From the NCBI GenBank assembly GCA_964443135.1, contig CAYUBQ010000016.1:3656-67655 (forward strand): DNA of 64,000 nt, read 5' to 3'. The number at the start of each line of letters is the position of its first letter. Position 1 is the first letter of the stretch. The position numbers were made by a program, and so were the translations under genes. Shown one piece after another: positions 32,216 through 41,534 of the stretch. Origin of the DNA: JAIPEI01 sp964443135 (lineage in GTDB: Bacteria; Desulfobacterota; DSM-4660; Desulfatiglandales; HGW-15). The notes under the pieces were generated by a model, which saw nothing but the letters and a program-made list of their open reading frames with translations, searched no databases and was not told the origin of the DNA.

Positions 32216-34759
32216 ATGGACAAAGAGCTGTTCCGCGCCAACATCCTGGATCACAAGCCGGGCCTCTTCCTGGAACGCATTCTCTTCGGCCTCTTCAAGC
32301 GGGTGAGCCTGGACGAACCCATGAAGGACGAGCTCAAGAGGATGAACCGGGAGGGCACCGTCGTCTATGCCATCAAGTACCGGGGCCGCCTCGACTACCT
32401 GATGTACCACTACAACTTCCGCATGCGCAGGCTCCCCTACCCGAAGCTGGCGTTCAGCCAGAACATCTCCCTGCTCCTGCCCCTCCGCCTCATCCTCCGC
32501 AACACCCTGCACAGGCTGGGTTACCTGCTCCGTCACGGCGAGCTTCCCGATCCCTACCGCATGGGCTTCTACCGCGACGCGATCCGGAACGGGACCACCT
32601 CCCTGATCTTCCTCGTGAACCCGAAGCGGTTCCTGCGGCAGTTCGTCCACGCCGAGCCGGCCGATCTCCAGCTTCTCCTCGAGACGCAGAAGGAGATGGA
32701 ACGGCCGATCTTCGTCGTTCCCCAGCTCGTGCTCTACAGGAAGACCCCGGAGCGGGAGGCCCCGACCCTGGGCCAGATCCTGTTCGGCTACAAGGAGCAG
32801 CCCGGCGTCATCCGCAAGACGGTCCTGTTCTTTCGTCATCACCGGCGGGCGTTCATCGACTTCGGGGAGCCCGTCAACCTCCAGGACGTCCTGAGGGAGA
32901 TGCCCGCCTCCGCCTCCATGGAGGAAACGGCCGTGGAGCTGAGGGAACGCCTCGTGGAGCGCATCGACGCCCAGAAGAGGATCATGCTGGGACCGATCAT
33001 GAAGTCGCGGCAGCAGCTCAAGGAGATCGTGCTGCGGGACGAGGGAATCGGCAAGCTCATCGACCGGATGGCCGAGAGAAACCCCAAGCAGATCGTACAG
33101 TACCGGAAAAAGGCCGGGGAAGACTTCGACGAGATCGCTGCGGACCTCAACATGGCCTACATCCAGTTCTTTCACCGCGCGCTCAGCTGGTTCTTCGGAA
33201 AGCTGTTCGCCGGAATCGACGTGGACATGGAAGGCCTCGCCCGCGTGAGAGAGCGGGCCCGCAAGGGACCGCTGGTGTACGTGCCCTCCCACAAGAGCCA
33301 CATCGACTACCTCGTCCTCAACTACGTGCTGTACAACTACAACATGCACGTGCCCCGGATCGCCGCCGGGAAAAACCTCGCTTTCTGGCCCATGGGCTAC
33401 ATCTTCCGGCGGTCCGGGGCCTTCTTCATCCGCCGCACCTTCCGGGGCGCCAAGCTCTACAGGGCGGTGTTCAACCGGTACATCAAGGCGCTGATCGAGG
33501 AGGGCCATCCCCTGGAGTTCTTCATTGAGGGAGGCCGGAGCCGGAGCGGAAAGCTGATCCTTCCCAAAATCGGTTTCCTCACCATTCTCCTCAACGCCTA
33601 CCAGGAGGGATACTCCCGGGACCTGATCTTCGTGCCCGCCTCCATCAGCTACGACCGGATCCTGGAGGAGAAGGCCTATCTGAAGGAGATGGCCGGCGGG
33701 GAGAAGGCCAAGGAGAGCTTCCGGCAGATCATCCGGGCCCGGCACTTTCTCAAACGGACCTACGGGAAGATCTACATCCGGTTCGGAGAGCCCGTGTCCC
33801 TGAAGGACTACCTTCAAAGCCGCGCTCCGGCCACGGAGAAGACCCACAGGCACCTGGCGTTTCACCTGATCCGCTCCATCAACAAGGTCACGCTGGTCAC
33901 GCCGCTGGCACTCGTGGCCTCGGCCGTTCTGACCGCCCACCGGGGCGGGTTCCACATGAACGAGCTCAAGGAGACCGCCCTGGACTACCTCGCCTTCCTG
34001 CAGGAACGGGGCGCCCCTCTGGCCGCCAGCCTGGAGAGGCCCGAGGAGGCGATCGAGCAGACCGTCGATCTTCTGATCTCCTGGAAGGTGGTGAGCGGCC
34101 TCGAGGTCATGGAGGGCGAGGAACGCTTCTACTACGTGGACGACGAACGGAAGGTGGAGCTGGAGTTCTACAAGAACAGCGTGATCCACCACTTCCTTCA
34201 CCACGCGCTGGTGGCCGTGTCGCTCCTCCACGGCCGCGAGGAGATCAAGCCGGAGGAGGCCGTTGTGGCGGACTACGGGTTCCTCCGGAACCTGTTTCAG
34301 AAGGAGTTCATCGTGGATACGGCCCCGGACGACCGCTCGCGGGTTCGGGGGGTCCTCGCCGATTTCGCGAAAGCGGGCCTGATCCGCGAGGCCTCGCCCG
34401 GCGGGGGCTGGCAGATCACCCGGCTGGGGTACGACAGGCTTCCCGCCTGGTCGCGCTTTGCCAAGACCTTCATGGAATCCTACTGGGTCGCAGTCCAGGC
34501 GCTCCTTCAGGAGGAGAGGAAAGCGACCAAAAAGGGGGACGAGCTCAAGGGCATGAAGCTCCTGGGCCTGAAGTACTACAAGCTGGGGGTGATCGAGCAC
34601 ATCGAGTCGGTCTCCCAGCTCACCTTCCGCACCGCCCTGGACCGCTTCACCACCGACATGCTCCGGGAGAGAGGGGAAGCGCAGGAACCTCCGGACGAAG
34701 GAGAGGAGCTCCAGAGGATCGGACGGCGCCTGTACGAGCTGATCCGCCTGCCGGGCTGA
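32216..34759 (+). CDS. plsB: glycerol-3-phosphate 1-O-acyltransferase (PlsB type)
   Basis: An 847-residue protein with the PlsB layout. The acyltransferase motif I is PSHKSHIDYL (HX4D) near residue 358, motif II is GAFFIRRTF, motif III FIEGGRSRSGK and motif IV LIFVPASISYD. It makes 1-acyl-glycerol-3-phosphate at the inner membrane, the first step of phospholipid synthesis. The N-terminal 300 residues look like a decayed second acyltransferase-like domain (YAIKYRGRLDYL), a feature of this family. GAAGGGAGA precedes ATG 32216. Convergent with the gene at 34804. Confidence 0.88.
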   Translation: MDKELFRANILDHKPGLFLERILFGLFKRVSLDEPMKDELKRMNREGTVVYAIKYRGRLDYLMYHYNFRMRRLPYPKLAFSQNISLLLPLRLILRNTLHRLGYLLRHGELPDPYRMGFYRDAIRNGTTSLIFLVNPKRFLRQFVHAEPADLQLLLETQKEMERPIFVVPQLVLYRKTPEREAPTLGQILFGYKEQPGVIRKTVLFFRHHRRAFIDFGEPVNLQDVLREMPASASMEETAVELRERLVERIDAQKRIMLGPIMKSRQQLKEIVLRDEGIGKLIDRMAERNPKQIVQYRKKAGEDFDEIAADLNMAYIQFFHRALSWFFGKLFAGIDVDMEGLARVRERARKGPLVYVPSHKSHIDYLVLNYVLYNYNMHVPRIAAGKNLAFWPMGYIFRRSGAFFIRRTFRGAKLYRAVFNRYIKALIEEGHPLEFFIEGGRSRSGKLILPKIGFLTILLNAYQEGYSRDLIFVPASISYDRILEEKAYLKEMAGGEKAKESFRQIIRARHFLKRTYGKIYIRFGEPVSLKDYLQSRAPATEKTHRHLAFHLIRSINKVTLVTPLALVASAVLTAHRGGFHMNELKETALDYLAFLQERGAPLAASLERPEEAIEQTVDLLISWKVVSGLEVMEGEERFYYVDDERKVELEFYKNSVIHHFLHHALVAVSLLHGREEIKPEEAVVADYGFLRNLFQKEFIVDTAPDDRSRVRGVLADFAKAGLIREASPGGGWQITRLGYDRLPAWSRFAKTFMESYWVAVQALLQEERKATKKGDELKGMKLLGLKYYKLGVIEHIESVSQLTFRTALDRFTTDMLRERGEAQEPPDEGEELQRIGRRLYELIRLPG

Positions 34760-34803
34760 GCCGGATCGCCCGCCCCTCCGGTTGGATCCCGAGGGTTCCC
34801 TCG

Positions 34804-35235
34804 TCAACTCCCCTCGCCCCGCGCCGCGACGAGCGGCTCGAGCATCTCGGAGAGTCTGCCGGCGTCCAGGTCCCTCCGGCCGTAGAAGATCAGCAGAAGA
34901 TGGACGAGCTTCCTCCGGAGGCGCACGTCCCGGACCGCCTCCTCCAGGCCGAGTCGGTCCCGCACGTCGTAGAATGCGCGCAGACGAAGGAACAGGGTCC
35001 GCACGGTCTCGCCTTCGTCCTCGCTCAGGGCCTGTCGGTCGGCCACGGCCTCCAGCAGGAGCCGCAGCGGGCGGACGTAGGCCCGGACCTGCTCGTAGTG
35101 GTAGTACCGGGTCGCACGGTCCGCGGCGAGAGAGCGGGGGGCGGTCCTCTCGATGCGCCGGACGAGAGCCCGGATCTCGTCCCGCTCCCGGTCCCCGGCC
35201 TCCTTTTTCCTGCCGAAGAATGCGTCCCACTTCAC
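34804..35235 (-). CDS. small basic helical protein, unknown function
   Basis: A 143-residue, Arg-rich, all-helical protein starting with MKWDAFFGRKKE. I do not recognise the family. It begins with GTG 35235, 43 bases after the valS stop on the same strand, with only a weak ribosome binding site. High GC, no motifs or membrane segments. Confidence 0.55.
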   Translation of the reverse strand: MKWDAFFGRKKEAGDRERDEIRALVRRIERTAPRSLAADRATRYYHYEQVRAYVRPLRLLLEAVADRQALSEDEGETVRTLFLRLRAFYDVRDRLGLEEAVRDVRLRRKLVHLLLIFYGRRDLDAGRLSEMLEPLVAARGEGS

Positions 35236-35278
35236 GACGTTTTAACCTTTGCCCACCAAACGCGGCACCTGAGCCCGT

Positions 35279-37939
35279 TCATCGCCCCTCGTCGATGGAC
35301 TCGAAGAACTCGAGGTTGGCGTTCAGTCTGGCGAGCTTCTGCTCCATGCCGCTCACCCGTTCCCGAACCTCCTCCACCACCTCGGGGGGGGCCTTTTCCA
35401 GAAACCCCCGGTTGGCGAGCTTCTTGTTGGAGGCCGCCATCTCCTTTTCGGTCTTCCGGGCCTCCTTTCGGAGCCTCCGCTTCTCCTCCTCGAAGTCCAG
35501 CAGCCCTTTCAGGAGTACGTGTGCCTGGTTGTCCCCGAAGACCCCCGTGGCCGAAGCCTCCGGCTTTTCCGTGCTCTCCTCGATCTCCACCGAGGCAACG
35601 CCCGCCAGGGCCTGGACGTGGGCGATGTTTCGGCGGATCACGTCCGCCTGCTCCCGGTCGGGCATCTCCACCACCACGCTCACCTTCTTCCCCGGCGGGA
35701 TGTTCATCTCTCCCCGGATGTTTCGAACGGCGGTGACGAGGCCCATGAGGAGGTCCATCTCCTCCAGGGCGGCCCGGTCCTCCAGGTAGTCCTCCGGCCT
35801 CGGAAACGATGCGGTCATGACGCTCCCTTCGGTCCCGGGCATCCGGTGCCACAGCTCCTCGGTCACGAAGGGCATGAACGGATGCGCCAGGCGCAGCACG
35901 CCCAGCATGGCCTGCCGGAGCACGTAACGGGTCGAGCGCTTCAGGGCCTCGTCCTCGCTGTACAACCCCTGCTTGGCCATCTCCAGGTACCAGTCGCAGA
36001 ACTCGTGCCAGGTGAACCGGTAGCAGAGCATGGCCGCCTCGTTGAACCGGAAGGCGTCCAGGGCGTCCCGGATCTCACGGCTGACGCGGTGCAGCCGTGT
36101 CAGGATCCAGCGCTCCGCCAGCGTGAACACGGCGTTGTCCGGTCCTTCCCCGGCGTCCTCCTCGTCCAGGTTCATCAGCGCCAGGCGGGCGGAGTTCCAG
36201 ATCTTGTTGACGAAGTTCCGATAGCCCGCGATGCGCTCCTCGCTGAGCTTGATGTCCCGGCCCTGGGCGGCGAGCGCGGCCAGGGTGAACCGGAAGGCGT
36301 CCGTCCCGAAGCGGTCGATCGCCTCCAGGGGGTCGATCACGTTCCCCTTGCTCTTGCTCATCTTCTGGCCCTTGGCGTCCCGTACCAGGGCGTGGATGTA
36401 CACGTCCCGGAACGGCACCTCCCCCATGAACTGGATCCCCATCATCATCATGCGCGCCACCCAGAAGAAGAGGATGTCGAAGCCGGTGATCAGGACGGAC
36501 GTGGGATAGAAGGTCCGAAGGTGCTCGGTGTCGTCCGGCCATCCCAGGGTGGAAAAGGGCCACAGGGCGGAGCTGAACCAGGTGTCCAGCACGTCGGTCT
36601 CCTGCCGGAGGTTGCCGCCTCCGCACCGGGTGCAGGCCCCGGGCGTCTCCCTGGACACGATCACCTCGCCGCAGTCGTCGCAGTACCAGGCCGGGATACG
36701 GTGCCCCCACCAGATCTGCCGGGAGACGCACCAGTCCCGAATGTGGGTCATCCACTCGTAGTAGACGTCCTCCCACTGGGGAGGAACGATCCGGGTGCTC
36801 CCCTCGCGCACCGCGTCGATCGCCTTGTCCGCCAGGGGCTTCACGTGCACGAACCACTGCTTGCTCAGGAGGGGTTCGATCATGGTCTGGCAGCGGTAGC
36901 AGTGCCCCACCTTGTGCCGGTACGGCTCCACCTTCTCCAGCAGGCCGGCCGTCCTGAGGTCCTCGAGCACCCGCTCCCGGCACTCGAACCGGTCCAGCCC
37001 CCGGTAGGGACCCGCGAGCTCGTTCATCCGGCCGTTCTCGTCGATCACCTTGACCCGCTCCAGCCCGTGGGTCGTGCCGATCTCGAAGTCGTTGGGGTCG
37101 TGCGCCGGGGTGATCTTGAGAGCGCCGGTCCCGAACTCCGTGTCCACGTACCGGTCGAAGATCACGGGGATGGACTTGTTCAGAAGAGGGAGGACCACGT
37201 TTCTGCCCGAGGCGTCGCTGTACCGCTCGTCCTCGGGGTTGACGGCCACGGCCGTGTCTCCCAGCATGGTCTCCGGCCGGGTGGTGGCCACGATCAGATG
37301 TCCGGTCCCGTCCTCGAAGGGATACCGGACGTGGTAGAGAAAGCTGTCCCGGTCCTTGTGCTCCACCTCCAGGTCCGCCAGGGCCGTGTGGCAGCGCGGG
37401 CACCAGTTGATGATGTAGTCGCCGCGGTAGACCAGGCCCTCCTCGTAGAGCCGCACGAACACCTCCCGCACCGCCCTGGAGAGCCCCTCGTCCATGGTGA
37501 AGCGCTCCCGGCTCCAGTCGCAGCAGCTTCCCAATCGCTTGAGCTGGTTCATGATGACGCCGCCGTATTTCTCGCGCCACTCCCAGACCAGCTCCACGAA
37601 GCGCTCCCGTCCCACGTCATGCCGCGTCATGCCCTTGGAGGCCAGGTCCTTTTCCACCACGTTCTGGGTGGCGATGCCGGCATGGTCCATGCCCGGCTGC
37701 CACAGGACGTTGAACCCCTGCATTCGCTTGTAGCGGCACAGGATGTCCTGGAGGGTGTTGTTCAGCGCATGCCCCATGTGCAGGAAGCCGGTCACGTTCG
37801 GAGGGGGAATGACGATGCAGAACGGTTCCCGGTCCGAACCGAGCTCGGGCTGAAACAGGCCGTTCTCCTCCCAGAACGTGTACCAGCGCTCCTCCACATC
37901 CCCGGGCTCGTAGCCCTTGGTCAGCGTCTCTTTGTTCAT
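35279..37939 (-). CDS. valS: valyl-tRNA synthetase
   Basis: An 886-residue class I synthetase. HIGH motif region is PPNVTGFLHMGHALNNTL, the KMSKS motif is GQKMSKSKGNVIDP, and the editing domain carries ATTRPETMLGDTAV. A zinc-type cysteine pair set (CDDCGE.., CTRCGGG) is present in the insert. The C-terminal coiled-coil arm typical of ValRS ends the protein. AAGGAG precedes ATG 37939. It charges tRNA-Val and deacylates Thr-tRNA-Val. Confidence 0.95.
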   Translation of the reverse strand: MNKETLTKGYEPGDVEERWYTFWEENGLFQPELGSDREPFCIVIPPPNVTGFLHMGHALNNTLQDILCRYKRMQGFNVLWQPGMDHAGIATQNVVEKDLASKGMTRHDVGRERFVELVWEWREKYGGVIMNQLKRLGSCCDWSRERFTMDEGLSRAVREVFVRLYEEGLVYRGDYIINWCPRCHTALADLEVEHKDRDSFLYHVRYPFEDGTGHLIVATTRPETMLGDTAVAVNPEDERYSDASGRNVVLPLLNKSIPVIFDRYVDTEFGTGALKITPAHDPNDFEIGTTHGLERVKVIDENGRMNELAGPYRGLDRFECRERVLEDLRTAGLLEKVEPYRHKVGHCYRCQTMIEPLLSKQWFVHVKPLADKAIDAVREGSTRIVPPQWEDVYYEWMTHIRDWCVSRQIWWGHRIPAWYCDDCGEVIVSRETPGACTRCGGGNLRQETDVLDTWFSSALWPFSTLGWPDDTEHLRTFYPTSVLITGFDILFFWVARMMMMGIQFMGEVPFRDVYIHALVRDAKGQKMSKSKGNVIDPLEAIDRFGTDAFRFTLAALAAQGRDIKLSEERIAGYRNFVNKIWNSARLALMNLDEEDAGEGPDNAVFTLAERWILTRLHRVSREIRDALDAFRFNEAAMLCYRFTWHEFCDWYLEMAKQGLYSEDEALKRSTRYVLRQAMLGVLRLAHPFMPFVTEELWHRMPGTEGSVMTASFPRPEDYLEDRAALEEMDLLMGLVTAVRNIRGEMNIPPGKKVSVVVEMPDREQADVIRRNIAHVQALAGVASVEIEESTEKPEASATGVFGDNQAHVLLKGLLDFEEEKRRLRKEARKTEKEMAASNKKLANRGFLEKAPPEVVEEVRERVSGMEQKLARLNANLEFFESIDEGR

Positions 37940-38064
37940 GGCTTGCTCCTTCACGGCTCCACTCCACGGTCGATGTCGATTCCACCCCGCGCCCCAGGCT
38001 GATTCAGAGGGACGTCCGCGCCCCGGGCGCGCTGTCCGGTCCGCGCCGGGGACGTTCAACGGGC

Positions 38065-38097
38065 AAAAGAAAAAGGGGTTGCGGCGAGACAACCCCC
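38065..38097 (-). terminator. rho-independent terminator of the acidic protein gene
   Basis: On the minus strand arms GGGGTTG and CAACCCC with an eight-base loop are followed by TTTTTCTTTT. It separates the gene at 38146 from valS. Confidence 0.75.
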
Positions 38098-38145
38098 GAG
38101 TGAATCACAAAAACATGGAAAGCGGAAAGACCTATTTCGCTGCGG

Positions 38146-39198
38146 TCATTCTCCGGTCGTTTCGAGGCTGGATCTCAGGGCTTCGATGGTCTCCCGGATG
38201 ACGCGCTCCGCCGCGTCGGTGACGGACTCCCGGATGACGCGCTCGGCCACCTCGGACATGGACTGCCTGACCTCCCGGGTCACGACCTCTTCCACCACGC
38301 CCCGCACGATCTCCTCGATGCGCTCCTCGGAGACGCCGAACGACCCCGGGACCGCCTCCACCACGGCCTCCCCGGTGGTGGTGACCAGGATCTCCTCCTC
38401 GGACGCCGGTTCGAGCGATTCCTCTTCCTCCCCGGTCTCGTCCTCGAGCATCCTCTCCAAGGCCTCCTCGGTGATGTCGTCCTCCAAGGACTCTTCGGTC
38501 TCGCTTTCGAGAGGCGCGGCCGCTTCCCCCACGGGCAGATCGAGGGCCGTGTCGTCCGGGCCGGGTTCTGAAGACAGGTCCAGCTCGAAGCCCTCCTCGG
38601 ACTCGTTCTCCAGCATCCGCTGAAGGTCGTCCTCGCTGATCTCCTCTTCCGCCGGGACCTCCTCCGGGGCCGCTCCGGATGCTTCCCCGCCCGGCATTTC
38701 AGCCGGGGCTTCTTCCATGACCGGGGTCTCCTCCCCCACCTCGAAGTCGAAGGAGATCTCCTCCCGCGGATCCTCCTCCAGGAAGGAGTCCAGGTCGGCG
38801 TCGCCGCCGGGTTCGGTCTCGGGCGCCTGCTGCGCCTCCCCCTCGCCCAGTCCCAGATCCAGGTCCAGGGCGACGTCCGACATGTCGATGTCCGCCTCGG
38901 TCTCGTCCAGGTCCACGTCGCTCAACATGCCGTCGAACTCCTCGTCCGCCCCCACGGCTCCGCCGGCGGAGGTCTCCGGGGCCGAGTCGTCTTCCTGGAG
39001 GAGCATCTCGATGTCCGTGGTCTCCCCCTCGGTCTCCTCTCCCGCATCCTCTTCCACGAGATCGACCAGCTCGATGATCTCCTCGCCCTCGCTCGATTCG
39101 GACACCTCTTCCGACGCGAGGTCGTCCAGATCGAAGTCCAGGAGATCCTCTTCCTCCTCGACCGCTCCCTCTTCCACCTTTGTCTCGTCATTCACCAT
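38146..39198 (-). CDS. very acidic protein with internal repeats and amphipathic C-terminus
   Basis: A 350-residue protein of which about one third is Glu or Asp. Residues 1-270 are low complexity and disordered, with four spaced short motifs of the form hydrophobic-(D/E)-L...LEED (TDIEMLLQEDD, DLDSFLEEDPREE, DLQRMLENE, ALERMLEDE). The C-terminal 70 residues are an amphipathic helix pair with a repeat (EVAERVIRESVTDAAERVIRETIE shown by its AERVIRE units). A similar C-terminal pattern ends some Desulfobacterota motility and regulatory proteins, from memory. Function unknown. GGAGAGG precedes ATG 39198. Confidence 0.7.
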   Translation of the reverse strand: MVNDETKVEEGAVEEEEDLLDFDLDDLASEEVSESSEGEEIIELVDLVEEDAGEETEGETTDIEMLLQEDDSAPETSAGGAVGADEEFDGMLSDVDLDETEADIDMSDVALDLDLGLGEGEAQQAPETEPGGDADLDSFLEEDPREEISFDFEVGEETPVMEEAPAEMPGGEASGAAPEEVPAEEEISEDDLQRMLENESEEGFELDLSSEPGPDDTALDLPVGEAAAPLESETEESLEDDITEEALERMLEDETGEEEESLEPASEEEILVTTTGEAVVEAVPGSFGVSEERIEEIVRGVVEEVVTREVRQSMSEVAERVIRESVTDAAERVIRETIEALRSSLETTGE

Positions 39199-39342
39199 GG
39201 TCCGGCCTCTCCACGTAAGGGTTGAGGATTCCAGCGACCCGCCCTGCCTGACTTGCTAGCACAGCCACCCCGGGCTGTCAAGGCGTTTGCCCCCGGAAAC
39301 CTTTCATAATTGTCCCATTTCTATGGAGTTTTTAAACCACGT

Positions 39343-39388
39343 TGAAGCGGCCGCCACAGGCCCCCTCCGTGCGGGCCGCCGCTTCAGC
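39343..39388. repeat. long intergenic hairpin before tRNA-Arg
   Basis: Perfect nine-base arms TGAAGCGGC and GCCGCTTCA with an inner GGCCC/GGGCC stem. No T-run on either side. Lies in the divergent region between the acidic protein gene and tRNA-Arg. Confidence 0.45.
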
Positions 39389-39402
39389 TCTCGACTATGC
39401 GG

Positions 39403-39431
39403 TTGACCCCCGCTGAAAAAGCTGTTACAAC
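39403..39431 (+). promoter_or_regulatory. promoter of tRNA-Arg
   Basis: TTGACC (39403-39408), 17-base spacer, TACAAC (39426-39431). The tRNA starts 15 bases after. Confidence 0.6.
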
Positions 39432-39445
39432 CTCCACATTCCCAC

Positions 39446-39522
<77 letters not shown>

Positions 39523-39574
39523 CGAAAGCAAAGCCAAGCGCTTCAGCGAGTCCACCTGCACGCTCTGGGCAATA

Positions 39575-39652
39575 CCTGCCGCTGGAAACACTATAAGCCA
39601 TTGAGATTCCCAGGGTAGATCCCAAGGCTTGGGGCTTTCTACGACTCCATCA
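39575..39652 (+). repeat. half copy (D') of the dispersed 103-bp element
   Basis: Retains the right three quarters (CTGCCGCTGGAAAC through GGCTTTCTACGACTCCATCA in short form). The left end with its TGACGGATTCG is missing. Directly follows the tRNA-Arg gene. Confidence 0.65.
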
Positions 39653-39692
39653 GATTTCAGGACATGCAAAATGAGGGGTGCTAGTCGAAGTA

Positions 39693-39795
39693 TGACGCAT
39701 TCGCAAAAACCCGCTCACGCGCCGCTGGCAGCGCTATAACCTTTTGAAATATCACGGGCAGATCTCAAAGCTTCTGGCTTTTTGCGACGCCATCA
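39693..39795 (+). repeat. copy D of the dispersed 103-bp element
   Basis: Full 103 bp in plus orientation. Left end TGACGCATTCGCAAAAAC, core CCGCTGGCAGCGCT, right end GGCTTTTTGCGACGCCATCA. It lies 40 bases after half copy D' and ends 12 bases before the HicA gene stop. Confidence 0.8.
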
Positions 39796-39807
39796 AGTAT
39801 GAGGCTC

Positions 39808-40050
39808 TCAGAGGTATGAATAGAACTCCCTCTTGGAAAAACCGCTTTGTCTGATCATATGAGACAATAGTTTTTTTCCGTACTTCTCTTTTCTGCTTTT
39901 CAGGTGATCAACGGTAATTACGCGGCGTTGGTTTTTAATAGTACCTTCCCATTGGGCATGGCTGGAACTTTGTCGTCTTCGGGAGAAACCGGCGTTCTTT
40001 AGAATCGTTTCTACCTGCTCTCGGTCGAGCGGAGGGTAGCGATTCCCCAT
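39808..40050 (-). CDS. hicA: HicA-type toxin
   Basis: An 80-residue basic protein of the HicA mRNA interferase fold: REQVETILKNAGF (helix), SSHAQWEG with the catalytic His, VITVDHLKSRKEKYGKKLLSHMIRQSGFSKREF (only the pattern is stated here). ATG 40050 shares one base with the HicB stop (TGATG). It comes second, after the antitoxin, unlike the classical hicA-hicB order. AT-rich compared with the neighbourhood. Confidence 0.78.
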   Translation of the reverse strand: MGNRYPPLDREQVETILKNAGFSRRRQSSSHAQWEGTIKNQRRVITVDHLKSRKEKYGKKLLSHMIRQSGFSKREFYSYL

Positions 40051-40388
40051 CAGCAACCATGAGCAAGATGGAAAGGGATCATTTCATTGAATGTAAAATT
40101 CCCTGGAAATCGACGAATGTAGTCTCTTAATTTAATATAGTAGTAAATAACCCAATCTTTTAGAGGGGCACGACGAGTAAGAAGAATCGGAATAGACTCT
40201 CTATCGTCGGTATCAAGCACAGAATCCAGATAACTTGTAACCGCCTGATTCATTTTTTTCTTCAATTCATCGATAGATTGCGCTTCGACGGCAATGTCAA
40301 GGTCCAGACAGACCCCTACTAAATTTCCTTTTTCGGTCCTTTGCCCATAACATCGCAGGACAAACCTGCCCGGCCTAATAGCAGCCAT
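40050..40388 (-). CDS. hicB: HicB-type antitoxin
   Basis: A 112-residue protein whose first 70 residues fit the HicB partial RNase H fold: GNLVGVCLDLDIAVEAQSIDELKKKM is the family start (described by VCLDLDI and SIDELKK). The C-terminal half is aromatic and lacks an obvious RHH or HTH DNA-binding domain. AAGGAGGGAGG precedes ATG 40388. AT-rich codon use suggests transfer together with HicA. Confidence 0.72.
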   Translation of the reverse strand: MAAIRPGRFVLRCYGQRTEKGNLVGVCLDLDIAVEAQSIDELKKKMNQAVTSYLDSVLDTDDRESIPILLTRRAPLKDWVIYYYIKLRDYIRRFPGNFTFNEMIPFHLAHGC

Positions 40389-40414
40389 TGTCCTCCCTCC
40401 TTATCCTCTATCTA

Positions 40415-40444
40415 ATAATATCGACACTTACTTAGAGAAGTAAA
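40415..40444 (-). promoter_or_regulatory. hicBA promoter with palindromic operator
   Basis: Minus strand TTTACT (40439-40444), 18-base spacer, TATTAT (40415-40420). A palindrome TTACTT, four bases, AAGTAA (40428-40443) lies over the -35 box and spacer, where HicB autorepression is expected. Confidence 0.55.
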
Positions 40445-40532
40445 CCCCCAAAATATGGGCGGCTGTTGAGGCCGGTTTCTTGATATAGTGGTTTCTTTGA
40501 CTCGCAGCCCCTCCAGGGACTCTTTTTTTGTG

Positions 40533-40551
40533 GTCCCCGGCGCGGGGACCG
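40533..40551. repeat. hairpin after the ArsA-like gene
   Basis: Arms GGTCCCC and GGGGACC with a five-base loop, right after the stop codon at 40555. On the minus strand an A-run, not a T-run, follows, so terminator activity is doubtful. Confidence 0.4.
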
Positions 40552-40554
40552 GTT

Positions 40555-41469
40555 TCAGCAGACGTTCACGTGGCTCTGGACTTCAATCTCGTTGTCCTGA
40601 AGATACCGCTGCAGCGCCTGAATGCCGATGAGGGGCGTGTCGGAGAGAGGGAAATGGAGGCTGGGAATGTCCGCGAATACCGGATCGATGTCCGCGCACG
40701 TCTCGTTCGCGGGTCTCTTGTTGTAAATGGTTCGATACAAACGGATGTCGATTTCTTTCAGTGAGTGGAAAATCCGCAGCGATTCGGCATGCGAGAGCTT
40801 GTCCGGGTTCAAGACGAGGTAGACCTGGGATTTTTCGCGGTTTGTGAAGATTTCCCTCAAGGCCTCGTACTGCTTGCGCTGTTCTTGGATCTTGTTGAGG
40901 ACCTTGTCCCGTTCGAACTCCTTCTTCAGGAGCGTGATCTTGGTGATCAGCTCACGCTTTTCGATGATCTCCTGACGGAGCGTCAGAAGGTGATTCACCC
41001 AGACCAGGGAGAGGGAAGGAAGCGCGAAGAACTTCAGGGAGAGCGCGGTGGGAGGCATGTCGAAGATCAGGTAGTCCCAATCCGAGTACTTGTTCTGAAG
41101 GTGCTCGTACGCCAGGATGAGCGCATACTCCTCGAGTCCGGGTGAGTGCTTGATGACACTGAAGTACTTTTCCAGGTTGAACGCCGTCAAGTAGGAGTAG
41201 GTCCGGTCGATCTGCCCGCGCACGTCCTTCAGGTACTTCCGAATCCAGGAATCCTCGTCGATCTCGCTGACCCGCAGGCGGGGGGCGACCTCCACGGGTT
41301 CGTCCGAAAGGGTCCGCTCGAAGATGTCGGACTGGTTGTGCGCAGGGTCGAGGGAGACCAGCAGCACGCGGTGCCCCTCCTGCGCCAGGAAGGTCGAAAA
41401 GAGCGCGGCCGAGGTCGATTTCCCCACACCGCCCTTTCCCATGAAAAACAGGTGGGTTGCTCGATTCAT
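40555..41469 (-). CDS. ArsA/GET3-family ATPase
   Basis: A 304-residue P-loop ATPase. Walker A is MGKGGVGKSTSAA with the signature lysine, switch region SLDPAHNQSDIFE is the ArsA-type DPAH motif, and YLIFDMPPTALSLKFFALPS is the switch II region (only DMPPTA and FALPS needed). A single ATPase half, not the duplicated bacterial ArsA. Family members transport or target membrane proteins, or support oxyanion pumps. It ends the same-strand run with the genes at 41764, 42191 and cstA. ATG 41469 has AGGGGT upstream. Confidence 0.82.
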   Translation of the reverse strand: MNRATHLFFMGKGGVGKSTSAALFSTFLAQEGHRVLLVSLDPAHNQSDIFERTLSDEPVEVAPRLRVSEIDEDSWIRKYLKDVRGQIDRTYSYLTAFNLEKYFSVIKHSPGLEEYALILAYEHLQNKYSDWDYLIFDMPPTALSLKFFALPSLSLVWVNHLLTLRQEIIEKRELITKITLLKKEFERDKVLNKIQEQRKQYEALREIFTNREKSQVYLVLNPDKLSHAESLRIFHSLKEIDIRLYRTIYNKRPANETCADIDPVFADIPSLHFPLSDTPLIGIQALQRYLQDNEIEVQSHVNVC

Positions 41470-41534
41470 GGCTACCCCTGATGCCCATCCGTAAACCGAC
41501 CATGGGCATTGCTGTGTTTCCAATTCAGAAAGGG

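Noticed and set aside
39575..39795. Two spaced repeats resembling a CRISPR remnant
   Set aside because: The repeats are about 100 bp, unequal, and identical in type to elements elsewhere in the window. No cas gene is present.
40533..40551. Hairpin as terminator of the ArsA-like gene
   Set aside because: On the coding strand it is followed by A residues, not T; kept only as a hairpin.
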